8,108 nucleotides of DNA from an uncultured Actinomycetes bacterium (GTDB lineage Bacteria > Actinomycetota > Thermoleophilia > Gaiellales > Gaiellaceae). The notes beneath the pieces are model-generated. The model searched no databases. It was not told the origin of the DNA and was given only the letters and a program-made list of their open reading frames with translations. The position numbers and the translations under genes are program-made. Of the stretch, positions 6,434 through 8,108 are shown piece by piece. The stretch lies in contig CAIYXH010000216.1 in assembly GCA_903930195.1 (NCBI GenBank), positions 1 through 8,108 of the forward strand. Direction: 5' to 3'. The first letter of the stretch is position 1. Every line of letters starts with the position of its first letter.

Positions 6434-6742
6434 GTGAATCTCGAGCTCGCCCGCCAGCAGTGGGACACCGGCCGCCGGCGCCTCGATGCCGCCCGGTCCG
6501 ATGTCGATCGGCACACCCGGCTCCTCCGCCTCTCCGGCGTCGTCGAGAGCGAGCTGCGCCGCAGGGTGGGGCAGACGTTCACGATCGAGCAGCTCGCCTC
6601 GGCCTATGCCGCCGCCGACGTCTGGGCACTCGCGATCGTCGACGACGCGCGGGGCGAGGACGAGCCACCCGTCGAGATCTCGCTCGTGACCGACGCCGCC
6701 TTCCACGAGTACGCACGCCGTGCGCTGGACTACCGCGCGTGA
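6434..6742 (+). CDS. Unrecognised 102-residue protein
   Basis: I do not recognise this family. The GTG start is supported by AGGAGG at 6424-6429, four bases upstream and overlapping the DUF501 stop; the frame is open further upstream but that stretch is coding for DUF501 in another frame. The protein has no signal peptide, membrane helix or cysteine. Residues 1-44 are strongly charged and likely helical, rich in arginine (ARQQWDTGRRRLDAARSD, then ESELRRRVG). Residues 47-70 (QTFTIEQLASAYAAADVWALAIVD) look like a compact helical unit, and the end carries a DAAFHEYARRALDYRA helix. Its stop overlaps the start of the next gene, a small membrane protein (GTGA), so the two are probably made together. 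A partner-binding or adaptor role is only a guess. Confidence 0.75.
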   Translation: MNLELARQQWDTGRRRLDAARSDVDRHTRLLRLSGVVESELRRRVGQTFTIEQLASAYAAADVWALAIVDDARGEDEPPVEISLVTDAAFHEYARRALDYRA

Positions 6743-6969
6743 GCGTTCGGATCGAGCGGCGGCGTCCAAAGCCCGCGCGGCGGGGCCTGCTGGTGCTCGG
6801 AGGTCTCGCCGTCGCGTTCGCGATCGGCATCGGGCTCGGCGAGTCGCTGCACGACAATCCGACCGACGGCGGGACGCAGACGCTCGTGCGCACGCTCGAC
6901 CCGCTGGCGCTCGTTCCGGTTGCCGGGAGTGACACCGTGGCCGTGACGGTCACCACCGAAGCGCCCTAA
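6739..6969 (+). CDS. Small single-pass membrane protein, unrecognised
   Basis: A 76-residue protein with a basic N-terminus (MSVRIERRRPKPARR), one membrane helix at about 16-34 (GLLVLGGLAVAFAIGIGLG) and a tail of ~40 residues ending in a threonine- and valine-rich stretch (DTVAVTVTTEAP). The positive-inside rule places the tail outside the cell. The GTG start overlaps the previous stop as GTGA, which is why it is preferred over reading frames open further upstream; no separate ribosome binding site is needed. The tail contains GGTQTLVRTLDPLAL, which I believe recurs in small proteins of related actinobacteria but cannot verify. The function is unknown. Glycine spacing in the helix (GG, G, G, G) would allow helix packing against another membrane protein. 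Confidence 0.68.
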   Translation: MSVRIERRRPKPARRGLLVLGGLAVAFAIGIGLGESLHDNPTDGGTQTLVRTLDPLALVPVAGSDTVAVTVTTEAP

Positions 6970-6980
6970 CGGAGCAACTA

Positions 6981-7004
6981 CAAAGAGCTTTGTGTAGATT
7001 TGTG
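6981..7004 (+). promoter_or_regulatory. Inverted and direct repeats over the promoter (candidate operator)
   Basis: CAAAG (6981-6985) and CTTTG (6988-6992) form an inverted repeat. TTTGTG occurs twice, at 6989-6994 and 6999-7004, exactly ten bases apart, which is one helical turn. These AT-rich repeats stand out from the GC-rich surroundings and overlap the -10 box. BldC, the Streptomyces relative of the HTH encoded just downstream, is known to bind direct repeats in tandem, so autoregulation is a plausible inference. Confidence 0.45.
6995..7000 (+). promoter_or_regulatory. Probable -10 box of a leaderless promoter for the HTH-receiver gene
   Basis: TAGATT fits the actinobacterial TANNNT -10 consensus. 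Its last base is eight bases before the ATG at 7009, which would place the transcription start at or within a base or two of the start codon. No ribosome binding site exists in the 30 bases upstream of the ATG (the only GGAG, at 6971, is far too distant), as expected for leaderless mRNA. No good -35 is visible, so an activator or another contact may be needed. Confidence 0.5.
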
Positions 7005-7008
7005 AACG

Positions 7009-7596
7009 ATGAGCTTCGACCGTCCCGCTGCACCCGGCCGACGTAGCGTTCCGGAGCCCGAGTGGCTCACGCTCGGACAGGCGGCGAAGTTCCTCGGGGT
7101 CGCGCAGTCGACCATCCGCAAGTGGTCGGACCTCGGTCGCGTCCCGGCCTTCTATACGCCGGGCGGTCATCGCCGCTACCGGCGCCGTGACCTCGAGCTG
7201 TTCATCGACCGCTCCGGCCCGGGCGGGCGGGAGAAGGGGCCGCTCGTGCTCATCGTCGACGACGACAGCCGCCTGCGCGAGTTCCTGCGCGTGAGCTTCG
7301 AGCTCGAGGGCTACGCCGTGCGCGAGGCCGACAGCGCCGCCCAGGCGCTCGTCGCGATCGAGCACCAGGCTCCCGATCTCGTGCTCCTCGACGTGGTCAT
7401 GCCCGGTGTCGACGGCTGGCAGATGCTGCGCGAGCTCCAGGAGCGCCACGGCTCGATCCCGGTGATCATGTTCAGCGGCCAGGTCGACGGCGACACCGCC
7501 GCGCACGCCGCTGCCCGGGGTGCACGCGCGTTCATCGGGAAGCCCTTCGACCCGCACGAGCTTCTCACGCGGGCGAAGCAGCTCGTCCCTGTGTGA
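7009..7596 (+). CDS. BldC/MerR-type HTH protein with C-terminal response-regulator receiver domain
   Basis: A 195-residue cytoplasmic regulator with its domains in reverse order to ordinary response regulators. Residues ~19-66 are a MerR-like winged HTH of the BldC/excisionase type (LTLGQAAKFLGVAQSTIRKW, then the wing TPGGHRRYRRRDLELFI). A short glycine-rich linker (69-77) leads to a receiver domain (~78-193). Its active site is complete: acidic pocket Asp84/Asp85, phospho-acceptor Asp128 in LLDVVMPGVDGW, Ser156 (MFSG), aromatic switch Phe175 and Lys178 (GKPF). It should therefore accept phosphate, but no histidine kinase is in the window. Phosphorylation could control dimerisation and hence DNA binding; this is inference. 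The ATG at 7009 follows a -10 box closely, suggesting a leaderless transcript. The stop overlaps the next gene as GTGA, so the phosphatase downstream is probably co-expressed. Confidence 0.92.
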   Translation: MSFDRPAAPGRRSVPEPEWLTLGQAAKFLGVAQSTIRKWSDLGRVPAFYTPGGHRRYRRRDLELFIDRSGPGGREKGPLVLIVDDDSRLREFLRVSFELEGYAVREADSAAQALVAIEHQAPDLVLLDVVMPGVDGWQMLRELQERHGSIPVIMFSGQVDGDTAAHAAARGARAFIGKPFDPHELLTRAKQLVPV

Positions 7597-8108
7597 CGTC
7601 TCCCTCGATGGGCTGGGACCGGCACCTCGAGGACTGGATCGTCGCGCAGCGCTGGGCGCCGCTCGACCGGCCCATCGAGCTGCTCACCTACGCCGGCACC
7701 GAGGGCGCCCTCTGGCTTGTCGTCGGTGCGGCGCTTGCCTGGCCGCGGCGCGACACGCGCCTCTTCGCGACCGTGGTCGCCGCAGACCTCGCGGCCGATC
7801 TCTCGACCCGCGTGCTCCAGGTGATCGTCGGCCGCGAGCGCCCGAACGAGCCGCTCCTCGTCGGGCATCCGCACAGCCACTCGTTCCCCTCCGGTCACGC
7901 CGCGACGAGCTTTGCCTGCGCCACCGTGCTCTCGTCGTTCGCGCCCCGGCTCCGGGCGCCGCTCTTCGGGATGGCGACGCTCGTCGCGCTCTCGCGCCTC
8001 TACGTGGGCGTGCACTACCCCACCGATGTCGCCGCCGGCGCGGCGTGGGGCGGAGCGGTGGGCCTCGCCGTCGTGCGCGGGCCGAGGCTCAGAGGTCTTC
8101 GGCGGCGC
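7593..8108 (+). CDS. PAP2-family membrane phosphatase (3' end beyond the window or at its edge)
   Basis: A polytopic phosphatase of the PAP2 superfamily, which includes undecaprenyl-diphosphate and phosphatidylglycerophosphate phosphatases. 172 codons are open with no stop before the window ends, and the arginine-rich final residues suggest the true end is near. Motif 2 is FPSGHA (Ser100, His102) and motif 3 is SRLYVGVHYPTD (Arg135, His141, Asp145). Motif 1, normally KxxxxxxRP, reads QVIVGRERP with Gln76 in place of lysine. Hydrophobic segments lie around 38-50, 57-68, 104-117, 122-134 and 146-161. The GTG at 7593 overlaps the upstream stop (GTGA); the ATG at 7608 would shorten the protein by five residues without touching the domain, and neither has a ribosome binding site, which favours translational coupling. 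The likely substrate is a lipid phosphate facing the outside, but this cannot be read from the sequence. Confidence 0.87.
   Translation, partial: MTSPSMGWDRHLEDWIVAQRWAPLDRPIELLTYAGTEGALWLVVGAALAWPRRDTRLFATVVAADLAADLSTRVLQVIVGRERPNEPLLVGHPHSHSFPSGHAATSFACATVLSSFAPRLRAPLFGMATLVALSRLYVGVHYPTDVAAGAAWGGAVGLAVVRGPRLRGLRRR

Noticed and set aside
6217..6738. Earlier start for the small membrane protein, giving 250 residues
   Set aside because: The extra part is Arg/Pro-rich shadow of DUF501 and the 102-residue gene; the GTGA overlap at 6739 gives a sensible membrane protein with a basic N-terminus.
7311..8015. Minus-strand open frame opposite the receiver domain and PAP2 gene
   Set aside because: No motif and biased composition; the + strand carries clear receiver and PAP2 signatures.
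1..8108. Search for CRISPR arrays, insertion sequences, tRNA or rRNA genes and defence or toxin-antitoxin systems
   Set aside because: No regularly spaced repeats, transposase motifs, terminal repeats or RNA gene signatures were seen. MazG here is the housekeeping pyrophosphohydrolase without adjacent mazEF.

Overview
The window is a GC-rich chromosomal segment in which every convincing gene lies on the + strand and the genes are very tightly packed. It looks like a high-GC actinobacterium. The gene order mfd - lipoprotein - mazG - eno - ftsB/divIC - DUF501 matches the conserved actinobacterial neighbourhood known from Mycobacterium (mfd, mazG, lpqU, eno, an FtsB-like gene, a DUF501 gene, ppx). 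The style of the small proteins and the BldC-like HTH-receiver protein suggest a deep branch such as the class Thermoleophilia. That placement is inference from memory of such genomes, not a computed result.

Layout. Bases 2-919 hold the C-terminal third of the transcription-repair coupling factor Mfd. A secreted lipoprotein of the PrsA/SurA foldase type (957-2015) follows after a short gap, then the NTP pyrophosphohydrolase MazG ten bases later (2026-2817), then enolase (2814-4085), which overlaps mazG through ATGA. An 86-base gap containing a hairpin separates eno from pyruvate kinase (4172-5578), so two consecutive glycolytic enzymes are adjacent. The pyk stop codon sits in the tetraloop of a 16-bp hairpin. 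A second, shorter dyad follows just before an FtsB/DivIC-type division protein (5647-5952), then a DUF501 protein (5961-6425) and two small unrecognised proteins (6434-6742; 6739-6969), the second a single-pass membrane protein.

A 39-base gap carries a probable leaderless promoter with short repeats. It precedes a protein with an N-terminal BldC/MerR-type helix-turn-helix and a C-terminal response-regulator receiver (7009-7596). That gene overlaps, through GTGA, a PAP2-family membrane phosphatase which runs off the right end.

Together the genes cover housekeeping work: transcription-coupled repair, clean-up of abnormal NTPs, folding of exported proteins, lower glycolysis, septum assembly and probably lipid-phosphate recycling. 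I see no mobile element, CRISPR array, rRNA or tRNA and no sign of a defence system. The most interesting items are the HTH-receiver protein with its repeat-bearing leaderless promoter, the hairpin pair around the pyk stop and ftsB start, the histidine-less parvulin domain, the pyruvate kinase with a potassium-independence signature, and the two small unknown proteins.
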